In this document: positions 1 to 7,711 of the stretch, piece after piece
How the letters are laid out: each line of letters opens with the position of its first letter
Position numbering within the stretch: position 1 is the first letter of the stretch
The notes under the pieces: generated by a model
The model's input: the letters and a program-made list of their open reading frames with translations, nothing else
Database searches by the model: none
Told to the model about the DNA's origin: nothing
Translations under genes and position numbers: made by a program
Source: Flavobacterium sp. MFBS3-15
Lineage (GTDB): Bacteria > Bacteroidota > Bacteroidia > Flavobacteriales > Flavobacteriaceae
Direction of reading: 5' to 3'
Assembly (NCBI RefSeq): GCF_026107645.2
Contig: NZ_JAPCHV010000012.1
Location: 62,001 to 126,000, forward strand
Length of the DNA: 64,000 bases

Positions 1-2
1 AA

Positions 3-899
3 TGGCTGCATACCCGCTGCCAGCCCATTGCCATCCGCAACGTGGTCGAATTCCTCTCAGGCGTACTGCTAAGAGCGGAAACCTTTGGCAGGCATTATGA
101 CATTTATGGCCCGGACATCCTCTCCTACAAGGAAATGCTGCTTGATTTTGCAGCGGTCAGGGGGCTAAGGAGGAGGATACTGACGGTTCCGGTGATGACA
201 CCCCGCCTCTCCTCCTACTGGCTTTACTTTGTCACCTCGACATCTTATCCACTGGCCAGGAACCTGGTCGAGAGCATGAAGGTGGATGTAGTTGCGCAGC
301 CCAACGGCCTCGCAGAATCCCTTGGGATACGCCTGATGCCTTACCGCGAAGCGATTGCGATCGCCTTCGGCAGGATCGAGCAGAATATGGTTATCTCTAC
401 CTGGAAAGATGCTATGGGCCCGCGACGGGCAGGGCATCTCTCCCTCCAGGTGCAGGTCCCCGAGTATGGCGTCTTTACCGATGTGAAGACCCTGCGGGCA
501 AAAGATCCCGAAACCTCAGCGGACCGCATCTTCGCCATCGGCGGTACTGCCGGGTGGTACTACGCGGACTGGCTTTGGGGCTTCAGGGGATTCCTTGACA
601 AACTCTTCGGCGGTGTGGGCCTGACACGCGGACGCAGGGACGCCAAGGCGCTTTCGGCAGGCGAGTCGCTTGATTTCTGGCGCGTGATCTACGCTGACCG
701 CGGCGAAAAGCGGCTGCTCCTGTATGCCGAGATGCGGCTTCCGGGCGAGGCATGGCTGGAATTCACCATCGCCGACGGCCTGATCACGCAGACCGCCACC
801 TTCCGCCCGCTTGGCCTTGCCGGCAGGCTGTACTGGTATCTTGTGCTGCCGTTCCATTATTTTATATTCAACGGGATGATCAAAAAGATAGCGCAATGA
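3..899 (+). CDS. SDR/NmrA-like NAD(P)-binding protein with DUF2867 domain (5' end outside window)
   Basis: The reading frame is open from the first bases of the window, so the N-terminal Rossmann part with the NAD(P)-binding glycine motif is missing. The visible part begins with an IAIRNVVEFL-type segment and a YGPDILSY motif typical of atypical (NmrA/YbjT-like) SDR proteins. It continues into a C-terminal half rich in Trp and aromatic residues (GGTAGWYYADWLWGFRG, residues counted loosely) that matches the DUF2867 polyketide-cyclase-like domain found after YbjT-type SDRs. The last segment is hydrophobic (LYWYLVLPFHYFIFNG). The stop codon overlaps the next start in an ATGA arrangement, so the gene is coupled to the TIGR03643 gene. 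Substrate and reaction are not known from sequence. In related genomes this trio often sits near cryptochrome/photolyase genes; that is recollection and cannot be checked here. Confidence 0.85.
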   Translation, partial: WLHTRCQPIAIRNVVEFLSGVLLRAETFGRHYDIYGPDILSYKEMLLDFAAVRGLRRRILTVPVMTPRLSSYWLYFVTSTSYPLARNLVESMKVDVVAQPNGLAESLGIRLMPYREAIAIAFGRIEQNMVISTWKDAMGPRRAGHLSLQVQVPEYGVFTDVKTLRAKDPETSADRIFAIGGTAGWYYADWLWGFRGFLDKLFGGVGLTRGRRDAKALSAGESLDFWRVIYADRGEKRLLLYAEMRLPGEAWLEFTIADGLITQTATFRPLGLAGRLYWYLVLPFHYFIFNGMIKKIAQ

Positions 900-1183
900 A
901 GAGAAAAGTACAGCAATTCAGCATGGAGGAGCTCGACAGGATTATCGAGATGGCTTGGGAAGACCGTACCCCCTTTGAAGCGATACGGGCGCAGTTCGGG
1001 CTCAGTGAAGGGGGCGTACGCGGGCTGATGCGCAAAGAGCTCAGTCCGGCCAGTTACAGGAACTGGCGCACGCGTGTGGAACGCTGCCGTACCAAGCACC
1101 TGCACCGGCGCGACGAAGCGATCAGCAGGTTTCGCAGCAGCAGGCAGCGTGCCATCACCGGAAATAAGATATCGAAGCGATGA
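896..1183 (+). CDS. TIGR03643 family small protein
   Basis: A 95-residue basic protein starting at the ATG that overlaps the previous stop codon (ATGA at 896-899). A longer in-frame extension upstream is only a shadow of the preceding gene. The sequence carries the conserved pattern of the TIGR03643 family: an EMAWEDRTPFEAI segment, an FGL turn and an LMRKELSPASYRNWRTRV segment, then an Arg-rich tail. The N-terminal half looks like a small helical, possibly helix-turn-helix-like fold. The family has no assigned biochemical function that I know of. Both ends show ATGA overlap with neighbours, so the three genes are almost certainly translated as one unit. Confidence 0.85.
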   Translation: MKRKVQQFSMEELDRIIEMAWEDRTPFEAIRAQFGLSEGGVRGLMRKELSPASYRNWRTRVERCRTKHLHRRDEAISRFRSSRQRAITGNKISKR

Positions 1184-1320
1184 AAGGGTTCAAAAAAGCG
1201 AACCTGCCGTCAAAAGGCTGCAAAAATTGCGGCCTGCTCTTCACTTTACATGAGAAATTGGAGGAAGACTTGAAAAAAATATACTGCCTTCACAAGACGG
1301 GACTATTTGGCTACCAATAA
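1180..1320 (+). CDS. DUF2256-like mini-protein, divergent
   Basis: A 46-residue reading frame starting at an ATG that overlaps the TIGR03643 stop (ATGA at 1180-1183). The N-terminus (KKANLPSKGCKNCGLLFT) matches the DUF2256 signature of LPSK followed by CxxC and a phenylalanine-threonine pair. The family normally continues with a Trp-containing basic stretch and a YCSxxC end that completes a four-cysteine zinc-ribbon-like site. Here Cys14, Cys17 and Cys36 are present, but the last cysteine is absent (YCLHKT) and the Trp residues are replaced. The protein may therefore have lost metal binding, or His38 may substitute. Context and start leave little doubt that it is translated; the function is unknown. 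Confidence 0.65.
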   Translation: MKGFKKANLPSKGCKNCGLLFTLHEKLEEDLKKIYCLHKTGLFGYQ

Positions 1321-1388
1321 AATATTTCAGGATATATTTCAGGGACTGACACGTTAATAGCGTTAAATAAATGGTAAAATCGCTGAAT

Positions 1389-1411
1389 TAATAGTATTAC
1401 TATTATATTTG
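1389..1411 (+). promoter_or_regulatory. TetR operator (17-bp perfect palindrome) overlapping a -7 box
   Basis: TAATAGTA-T-TACTATTA at 1389-1405 is a perfect 8-1-8 inverted repeat. It overlaps by two bases the Bacteroidota -7 element TATATTTG (1404-1411, consensus TAnnTTTG), 17 nt before the ATG at 1429. A repressor bound there would block the promoter, so autorepression of the TetR gene and co-control of the exporter operon behind it is the obvious inference. Confidence 0.6.
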
Positions 1412-1428
1412 CGACAAATATTGTTTTA

Positions 1429-2106
1429 ATGAGAACATTGCTTTCAAATATAAAAGTGCAGGTCAACCCGAAAATCTACATCAAGGACCCTGAAACCTCT
1501 GTTTTAGGACGCAAGATCATCCAGGAGAGTATAATTCTCATTGATGAAATTGGGTTTGACAGCTTTACATTTAAGAAGCTTGGCGACCGCATTGGTTCCA
1601 ACGAGAGTTCCGTCTACCGGTATTTTGAAAACAAGCACAAGCTGTTGGTTTACCTTTCCTCCTGGTACTGGAGCTGGATGGAATACCGGATCGTTTTCGC
1701 TACTGCCAACATTGCCGACCCGTCGGAGAAACTCCGTAAGGCGATTACACTCGTTACCGAAAAGATTGAAGACGATGCCACTACCGACTATATCGACGAA
1801 TCGGTGCTGAACAGGATAATAATAGCTGAATTCACAAAGACTTTCCTTACAAAAGAGGTCGATTTGGAGAATAAGGAAGGTTTTTTCCTGATCTACAAGC
1901 GTGTTGTCAACCGTATCGTAGACATAATTACCGAAATAAGCCCTGATTTCCCTTTCCCGAAAAGCTTTGCCTCGGGTATCGTTGAGGGTTCCCTGCACCA
2001 GCATTTCATCAAGGACCATTTCAAGACGATCACCGACTGCAATGATGATGTCAGTCCTACAGATTTCTACCTCCATCTCGCAACATTTATAACCAAACAA
2101 CCATGA
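1429..2106 (+). CDS. TetR/AcrR family transcriptional regulator
   Basis: A 225-residue protein with an N-terminal TetR helix-turn-helix at about residues 28-75 (GFDSFTFKKLGDRIGSNESSVYRYF, then ENKHKLL), the classic SxxxxYRYFxNKxxL pattern. The remaining helical part is the ligand/dimerisation domain and is not similar to any subfamily I recognise. It has about 25 more N-terminal residues than usual. The stop overlaps the start of the ABC exporter gene (ATGA at 2103), placing it first in an operon with ABC, HlyD and TolC genes. With the 17-bp palindrome over its own promoter, it probably acts as a local repressor that is released by a ligand linked to the exporter's substrate. Confidence 0.9.
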   Translation: MRTLLSNIKVQVNPKIYIKDPETSVLGRKIIQESIILIDEIGFDSFTFKKLGDRIGSNESSVYRYFENKHKLLVYLSSWYWSWMEYRIVFATANIADPSEKLRKAITLVTEKIEDDATTDYIDESVLNRIIIAEFTKTFLTKEVDLENKEGFFLIYKRVVNRIVDIITEISPDFPFPKSFASGIVEGSLHQHFIKDHFKTITDCNDDVSPTDFYLHLATFITKQP

Positions 2107-3764
2107 CACCGGCAAAACGATTCTTCAGCCTTCTAAAGCTTGACAGGAAAGATGTCTATCAGATATTCTTCTATGCGCTCTTTGCAGGGCTAATAAGCCT
2201 TTCGCTTCCTTTGGGAATACAGGCCATCATCAATTTTATCCAAAGCGGCAGGGTGAGCGTCTCATGGATAGTGCTCATTGTGGTAGTCGTGGCGGGTGTG
2301 GCCCTTGTCGGCTTGCTTTCGCTAATGCAGCTGCGCATCACCGAGAACCTTCAGCAGAAAATTTTTGTGCGCTCCTCCTTTGAATTCGCCTACCGGCTTC
2401 CAAAAATCCGCTTTGACGAGCTGTACAACAATGTGTATCCTCCGGAGCTGGCGAACAGGTTCTTTGATACGCTCACCATACAGAAGGGGGTGTCAAAGCT
2501 TCTGATCGATTTCTCTGCAGCACTACTGCAGATCGGCTTTGGCATCATCCTGCTCTCGCTGTACCACCCATTTTTTATCCTCTTCGGCATCCTGCTTGTG
2601 TTGCTGCTCTACATGATATTCAGGTTTTCTTACAAAGCCGGCCTCGATACGAGCCTAAGCGAATCGAAGTATAAGTACCAGGCAGCCGACTGGCTGCAGG
2701 AAATTGCGCGCAACAATTCATCATTCCGTACCCGTGTGAACTTCGACTATGCTCTGGAAAAAAATAATAGCCTTGTCGGCAGCTATCTCAACTATCGCGA
2801 GAAGCACTTCAACATCATCAGGCGCCAGTTTACTCAGCTCATCATCTTTAAGGTCATCATTACTGCTGGCCTGCTGCTCATCGGGGGCTACCTTGTGCTT
2901 GGGCAGCAGATGAACATTGGGCAGTTTGTAGCTGCGGAGATCATAATACTTTTAGTAATCAACTCTGTCGAGAAGATTGTCCTGGGCCTGGAGACATTTT
3001 ATGATGTACTGACCGCTACCGAGAAAATTGGGCAGGTGGCAGATATGGACATTGAGGAGGGCACGCCGTCGGCAACCTTGCCTAATGATCAGCCAATAAC
3101 GATAGAAGTGGAAAATATCAGGTTCCGGTATCCGGGGGCTCAAAAGGATATTATACGGAATGTCAGCCTGAAGATAGCACCCGGTGAAAAGATTTTGCTG
3201 CAGGGGGCGAATGGCTCGGGCAAGACAACACTGATACGCCTCCTTTCGGGTTTGCTGCAGCCCAGCTCAGGAAGCATTTTCATCAACGACGACACATTCA
3301 CCAAAATTGACAATGCCAGCTACCGGTCTAAAATTGGCAGCATTATCCAGGGCGAAAGGCCATTTGAGGGTACAATCCTGGAGAATATCACTTTTAACAA
3401 CCCTGCCGTAAGCCAGGAGGATATACGATGGGCGCTGGACTCGGTACAGTTGACCGACTTTATAAAGACCTTGCCGGAGGGGCTCAATACGCGTATATTT
3501 CCTGAAGGCAAGCAGCTTTCATCGTCTAATGCTCAAAAAGTGCTGCTTGCCCGCAGCATTGTCCACAGGCCTTCGATACTTTTCTACGAGGACCCCACTG
3601 ACCGGATGGACGCGCAAACCGCTGCTGCGCTGATTGACTTCATATTTGCGAAAGAAAATCCATGGACCGCCGTCGTGTCGTCGGCCAATCCTCATTGGCA
3701 GGCAGGATCGACAAGACAAGTCACTATGGAAAATGGAAAAATAACCGAAGATAAAGTAGGATAG
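2103..3764 (+). CDS. ABC exporter half-transporter with degenerate nucleotide-binding domain
   Basis: A 553-residue protein with a six-helix exporter membrane domain (about residues 20-300) followed by an ABC domain (about 335-545). The order TetR, ABC, HlyD, TolC indicates a type I style export complex spanning both membranes. Walker A is intact (GANGSGKT at 368-375) and a Q-loop glutamine is present (Gln416). Several catalytic elements are unusual. The signature LSGGQ is LSSSNAQ (472-478). The Walker B end reads FYEDPTD instead of LDEPTS (Glu496-Asp497 swapped). The H-loop position reads SSANP, with alanine at 528 where histidine is expected. There is no N-terminal C39 peptidase. The protein may bind ATP but hydrolyse it poorly or by another route. 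The substrate is unknown. Confidence 0.85.
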   Translation: MTPAKRFFSLLKLDRKDVYQIFFYALFAGLISLSLPLGIQAIINFIQSGRVSVSWIVLIVVVVAGVALVGLLSLMQLRITENLQQKIFVRSSFEFAYRLPKIRFDELYNNVYPPELANRFFDTLTIQKGVSKLLIDFSAALLQIGFGIILLSLYHPFFILFGILLVLLLYMIFRFSYKAGLDTSLSESKYKYQAADWLQEIARNNSSFRTRVNFDYALEKNNSLVGSYLNYREKHFNIIRRQFTQLIIFKVIITAGLLLIGGYLVLGQQMNIGQFVAAEIIILLVINSVEKIVLGLETFYDVLTATEKIGQVADMDIEEGTPSATLPNDQPITIEVENIRFRYPGAQKDIIRNVSLKIAPGEKILLQGANGSGKTTLIRLLSGLLQPSSGSIFINDDTFTKIDNASYRSKIGSIIQGERPFEGTILENITFNNPAVSQEDIRWALDSVQLTDFIKTLPEGLNTRIFPEGKQLSSSNAQKVLLARSIVHRPSILFYEDPTDRMDAQTAAALIDFIFAKENPWTAVVSSANPHWQAGSTRQVTMENGKITEDKVG

Positions 3765-3766
3765 CC

Positions 3767-5119
3767 ATGCTGAACATCTCCAATAACAAGAAAGCGCGGC
3801 TGGAAGCCGTTGCCCATTACAGCACGATACGGCAGTTGGCCCAACGGCCACACTACAAGGTGCTGAACCGGATCATAGCCGGCCTGAGCCTGCTGGCCGT
3901 GTTATTTCTTTTTCTCCCATGGACACAAAACATATCGGGTACCGGGGCAGTAACAACCTTAAAGCCAGACCAGCGGCCACAAACCATACATACAGCGATC
4001 CCCGGACGAATAGAACGGTGGTATGTCAATGAAGGGGACTTTGTGGAAAAAGGTGACACGATACTCTTCATATCCGAGATCAAGGAGGATTATTTTGACC
4101 CCAATCTCGTAGAGAATACCAAACAGCAGGTGGATGCCAAGAAAAATGCGCTCAGTTCGTATGATGGCAAGGTGGATGCACTGGAATCGCAGATGGCAGC
4201 GCTTGCCAATGAGAAGGGACTCAAAATCCAGCAGGCACGCAATAAGATACGGCAATCCCTGCTGAAGGTGAAAAGTGACAGTATCGACCTAGAGGCGGTA
4301 AAAACACAATTGCGTATAGCAACAACACAGTATGACCGGTCTGTCCAGCTAAATAAGGAAGGCTTAAAGCCGCTTACCGATGTTGAGGAGAAAAGGCTCA
4401 AGCTCCAGGATGCACAAGCGAAGATCATAACGCAGGAGAACAAGCTCCTTACAGCTAAGAATGAGCTTATCAACGCGCAGGTGGAAATCAACCGCATCAC
4501 TGCGGAATACTCGGAAAAGATATCAAAGTCAAACAGTGACAAATTCACTGCCCTTAGCAGCCAGTTCGACACCGAGGCGCAGGTGAATAAGCTTGAAAAC
4601 CAATTCGTGAATTACAGTATACGTAATGGCATGTACTATATAAAGGCCCCACAGGACGGTTACGTGAACCGGGCGCTGCAGTCCGGCGTGGGAGAGACCA
4701 TCAAGGAAGGCACGCCAATCGTCAGCATCATGCCGGCGCAATATGACATCGCCGTCGAGACTTATGTCAGGCCCATCGACCTGCCCCTACTGAAGAAGGG
4801 CGACGAGATACGCGTATGGTTTGACGGCTGGCCCACCATAGTTTTTTCAGGCTGGCCTGATATGTCCTACGGTACTTTTGGCGGCAGGGTGGTTGCCATA
4901 GAAAACTTCATCAGCCCTAACGGCAAATACAGGGTCCTGATAGCACCGGATAAAGCGGAAGCGCCATGGCCGAAGCAGCTCAGCATCGGTGCAGGGGCAC
5001 AGACGATAGCCCTTCTTGACACCGTACCTGTCTGGTTTGAAATATGGCGCACCCTGAACGGCTTCCCACCAAATTACTATCAAAAATCCGAGGGCAATAC
5101 TAAAGAGAAAGACAAATGA
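3767..5119 (+). CDS. HlyD family secretion adaptor (membrane fusion protein)
   Basis: A 450-residue protein that starts 2 nt after the ABC gene. A short cytoplasmic N-terminus is followed by one membrane span (about residues 33-52) and then a biotinyl/lipoyl-like segment (PGRIERWYVNEGDFVEKGDTI). Next comes a long coiled coil (about 110-280, rich in Lys, Glu, Gln and Ala) and the return lipoyl/beta-barrel part (YIKAPQDGYVNRALQSGVGETIKEGTPI). This is the standard layout of HlyD-type periplasmic adaptors that link an inner-membrane ABC exporter to TolC. The length and the single N-terminal anchor fit type I secretion adaptors better than RND adaptors. The stop overlaps the TolC start (ATGA at 5116). 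Confidence 0.92.
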   Translation: MLNISNNKKARLEAVAHYSTIRQLAQRPHYKVLNRIIAGLSLLAVLFLFLPWTQNISGTGAVTTLKPDQRPQTIHTAIPGRIERWYVNEGDFVEKGDTILFISEIKEDYFDPNLVENTKQQVDAKKNALSSYDGKVDALESQMAALANEKGLKIQQARNKIRQSLLKVKSDSIDLEAVKTQLRIATTQYDRSVQLNKEGLKPLTDVEEKRLKLQDAQAKIITQENKLLTAKNELINAQVEINRITAEYSEKISKSNSDKFTALSSQFDTEAQVNKLENQFVNYSIRNGMYYIKAPQDGYVNRALQSGVGETIKEGTPIVSIMPAQYDIAVETYVRPIDLPLLKKGDEIRVWFDGWPTIVFSGWPDMSYGTFGGRVVAIENFISPNGKYRVLIAPDKAEAPWPKQLSIGAGAQTIALLDTVPVWFEIWRTLNGFPPNYYQKSEGNTKEKDK

Positions 5120-6507
5120 TCAGATTAGCGTACACACTGTTGCTCGGCCTGACGGTGCATGGTGCCTTCGGGCAGGGCCTCCAGCCCGGGGAGTTAAGTT
5201 TCAGCGAATATCTGGGCTACGTAAAGAAGTACCATCCCATGGTCCGCCAGGCCAACCTTACCATCAGCAGCGCGCAGGCGGAACTCATGTCGGCACGCGG
5301 CGCTTTTGACCCCAAAATTGAGGTCGATTTCGCTGAAAAGGAATTTAAAGGCACGGAATACTATTCGCTACTCAACTCAAGCTTCAAAATTCCAACATGG
5401 TATGGTATTGAAGTCAAGGCCGCGTTCGACAACAGCGAGGGCATGTATGTGAACCCGCAAAACACCACCCCGAACAGTGGCCTGACATCACTCGGCGTCA
5501 GCGTCCCTTTGGCTCAGGGGCTTCTCATCAACAGGAGGATGGCGGATTTGAGGTCGTCTAAAATCCAGCTTCGCCTCAGTGAGGCAGAGCGGAAACTGCA
5601 GGCTACCGATGCAATTTACCTTGCCGCGATAGCCTACTTCGACTGGAAAAAGGCATTCGATGAGGTGCGCCTCTACCGGACGTACCTGGAATTTGCGGAA
5701 ACGAGGTATCTCGGGATCACCAAACTCATTGAAGCCGGAGATAAGCCGGGAATCGACAGCATCGAAGCGGGGATACTGGTGAAGTCAAGAAAATTATCGC
5801 TGGCTGAAGCATCGCTAAAGCTGACCAAAGCGCGGCTGGAGATGTCAAACTTCATCTGGATTGATAATGTCCCTGTTGAGCTTGATGAAAATATCGTACC
5901 CGAAAATGATGTGGCCGCTTCCATTACCGAAGAGCTTAACCTCAATGATTTTGCCACGGCAGCGCCCGATGTCGAAAACCACCCAAAAATCGTGGCGTTG
6001 CGCAATAAGTTAGACATCATGGAGGTAGAGCGGCGCTACAAAGCGAACCTCCTGTTGCCGAAAGTGGATATAAGTTACAATTATCTTTCCGAACCTTCCT
6101 ATTTCAGCAATTACCGATTCGAAGACTATAAGGTCGGACTTAATTTCTCTTTCCCTATTTTCCTGCGCAAGGAACGCGGGGGATTGCGTCTGGCCAAGCT
6201 GAAGATACAGGATGGACAGCTGGATCTCGACCTCGAAAGGGTCGCCATAAAGAATAAGATTGCGGCCCGCCAGGCTGAAATTGCCTCCATCAGTGAGCAA
6301 AAAAGAATCATCGACGGCCTGGTGCAGGACTACAGTGTTATGTTGCAATCGGAAGAGCGGCTGTTCTCTTTTGGCGAAAGCTCGATGTTCCTTATCAATT
6401 CCAGGGAAAATTCAGTAGTTAGTGCAAAACTCTCGCAAATTGGTATAGAGAACAGGCTGCTCCAATCTAATGCAGAGCTGTTCAGGTCGGTGAGCAACCC
6501 TGATTGA
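5116..6507 (+). CDS. TolC family outer-membrane efflux protein
   Basis: A 463-residue protein with an N-terminal signal peptide (cleavage near VHGAFG-QG, about residue 19) and no lipobox cysteine. The rest follows the TolC family pattern: two long alpha-helical repeats with coiled-coil character separated by short beta segments (for example YNYLSEPSYFSNYRFEDYKVGLNFSFPIFLRKERGGLRLAKLKIQ at about 320-360). It is the last gene of the TetR-ABC-HlyD-TolC operon and supplies the outer-membrane duct for that exporter. The start is the ATG overlapping the HlyD stop. No clear terminator follows it. Confidence 0.9.
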   Translation: MIRLAYTLLLGLTVHGAFGQGLQPGELSFSEYLGYVKKYHPMVRQANLTISSAQAELMSARGAFDPKIEVDFAEKEFKGTEYYSLLNSSFKIPTWYGIEVKAAFDNSEGMYVNPQNTTPNSGLTSLGVSVPLAQGLLINRRMADLRSSKIQLRLSEAERKLQATDAIYLAAIAYFDWKKAFDEVRLYRTYLEFAETRYLGITKLIEAGDKPGIDSIEAGILVKSRKLSLAEASLKLTKARLEMSNFIWIDNVPVELDENIVPENDVAASITEELNLNDFATAAPDVENHPKIVALRNKLDIMEVERRYKANLLLPKVDISYNYLSEPSYFSNYRFEDYKVGLNFSFPIFLRKERGGLRLAKLKIQDGQLDLDLERVAIKNKIAARQAEIASISEQKRIIDGLVQDYSVMLQSEERLFSFGESSMFLINSRENSVVSAKLSQIGIENRLLQSNAELFRSVSNPD

Positions 6508-6942
6508 AAAGTATTTAACTAGTTATTGGCCGCAGGAACTTGAAAAAAAATTATTATTGATAATAATGCTTATGACTGCGAATCAGCGCTTGAGGCCGTA
6601 CAGGACATTTATCTGTAATCGAATGTAGTGAGCAGCAAGGCAGCACGCTGGCATTGCAGTTTCCTGAAAAGCAATGAGCGCTTTGGCATGATTATCCTAA
6701 ACTGAATTTGGAAGATATGGGCAGGATAATGCCCGTCGTTCTACTATAATGTCTCACTGAAAGCGAAGTGTATTTCCTTGGATTAATCACGTCCCTCATC
6801 CGCCCCTTGTAGCAAAAACAACAAACGATCGTATAATTACTTTCTGCATCGGCAAATAAAAATCACAAAAAAACTTGCACAGTAAAATTTAATTGCCGTA
6901 AATTTGCCTAACGGTGTTAAGTGATTTAAACACTTACAAATC
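6508..6942 (+). promoter_or_regulatory. 435-bp intergenic region with promoter and one efflux operator
   Basis: No convincing gene was found. A short frame near 6550-6618 reads like a decayed protein fragment, but stops follow at once. The 3' end holds a good Bacteroidota promoter: TTG at 6875-6877, 21 nt, then TAAATTTG (6899-6906). Immediately after it, TAACGGTGTTAAGT (6909-6922) is the exact reverse complement of the operator core ACTTAACACCGTTA found three times before the adaptor gene downstream. A second dyad, TAAGTG/CACTTA, overlaps it and ends close to the ATG at 6943. Autoregulation of the TetR gene is inferred. Confidence 0.6.
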
Positions 6943-7530
6943 ATGGGAAGTAAAGAGCGTATTTTAAGGCAAAAAGAACAGACCCGTGCCAATATCCTGA
7001 AAGCTGCGAGGCAAATCGTAAAACAGGAAGGATGGCAAGGACTCAGCATGCGTAAGATTGCCGATAAGATAGAATATACCGCCCCAATTATTTACGAATA
7101 CTTTTCCAGCAAGGAAGCCATACTGCAGGAGCTTACCTGTAAAGGGTTCCAATTGCTGTCCAAAGACCTTGACGAGGCGAAGAAAAAATATGACGATCCT
7201 GTAGAGCAACTGGAATGCATGTGGATGGCCTACTGGGATTTTGCCCACAATAACAAGGAAATGTACCAGTTGATGTATGGCGTTCAGATGACGTGCTGCT
7301 CGCAATCGACACCCGAAAGCGATCACCCGTATGACCTCATCACAGAAGTTATCGGAGAGATAATGAAGAGCGATGATGAAGACGTAGTTATGCAAAAGTA
7401 CTTTACCTTTTTCTCTGTTATACATGGGCTTATCTCCATTAATATGCTGAGCCAGGGACTGGGCGACGATATGAATAAACAAATATTGAAGGATGCTATA
7501 ACCGGGATTACCCGAACCCTGCACCCGTAG
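6943..7530 (+). CDS. TetR/AcrR family regulator of the RND efflux operon
   Basis: A 195-residue protein with a TetR helix-turn-helix at about residues 14-60 (ANILKAARQIV, LSMRKIADKIEYTAPIIYEYFSSKEAIL). The C-terminal half (YWDFAHNNKEMYQLMYGV) resembles the TetR_C_33/WHG ligand domain. It lies directly upstream of, and in the same direction as, the efflux genes, with about 180 bp between. Copies of one operator sequence lie before this gene (one) and before the adaptor gene (three), so it probably represses itself and the pump and is released by a pump substrate. It has normal length and an intact helix-turn-helix. Confidence 0.9.
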   Translation: MGSKERILRQKEQTRANILKAARQIVKQEGWQGLSMRKIADKIEYTAPIIYEYFSSKEAILQELTCKGFQLLSKDLDEAKKKYDDPVEQLECMWMAYWDFAHNNKEMYQLMYGVQMTCCSQSTPESDHPYDLITEVIGEIMKSDDEDVVMQKYFTFFSVIHGLISINMLSQGLGDDMNKQILKDAITGITRTLHP

Positions 7531-7547
7531 CTTTTTTTTAACCTTTT

Positions 7548-7697
7548 ACTTAACACTGTTAAACCATTTAAATCCATTTAAATCCATTCTATAATGCCAT
7601 ACCGGGCATATTTTTTAAACCTTTTACTTAACACCGTTAAATACTTTTATTTCGTTTAATTTAAAAATTTTTGAACCTTTACTTAACACCATTAAAT
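7548..7697 (+). promoter_or_regulatory. Three tandem operator copies before the RND efflux operon
   Basis: ACTTAACACTGTTAAA (7548-7563), ACTTAACACCGTTAAAT (7626-7642) and ACTTAACACCATTAAAT (7681-7697) are three near-identical sites, each preceded by a pyrimidine-rich AACCTTT(T) stretch. The core TTAAC-N3-GTTAA is an inverted repeat, as expected for a TetR dimer. The same core occurs in reverse at 6909-6922 before the TetR gene. A partial copy (ACTTAACACTTAAC) lies at 8867-8880 before the pump gene. Spacings between the three full sites are 78 and 55 bp. Confidence 0.65.
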
Positions 7698-7711
7698 AAT
7701 TTAAGATCATT

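Noticed and set aside
6550-6720. Possible remnant of a response-regulator-like gene in the 435-bp gap
   Set aside because: Only about 22 codons resemble a protein start, with stops in all frames soon after; too weak to call a pseudogene.
7565-7588. CCATTTAAAT direct repeats between TetR and adaptor genes
   Set aside because: Very AT-rich, short and without dyad relation to the operator copies; probably low-complexity sequence.
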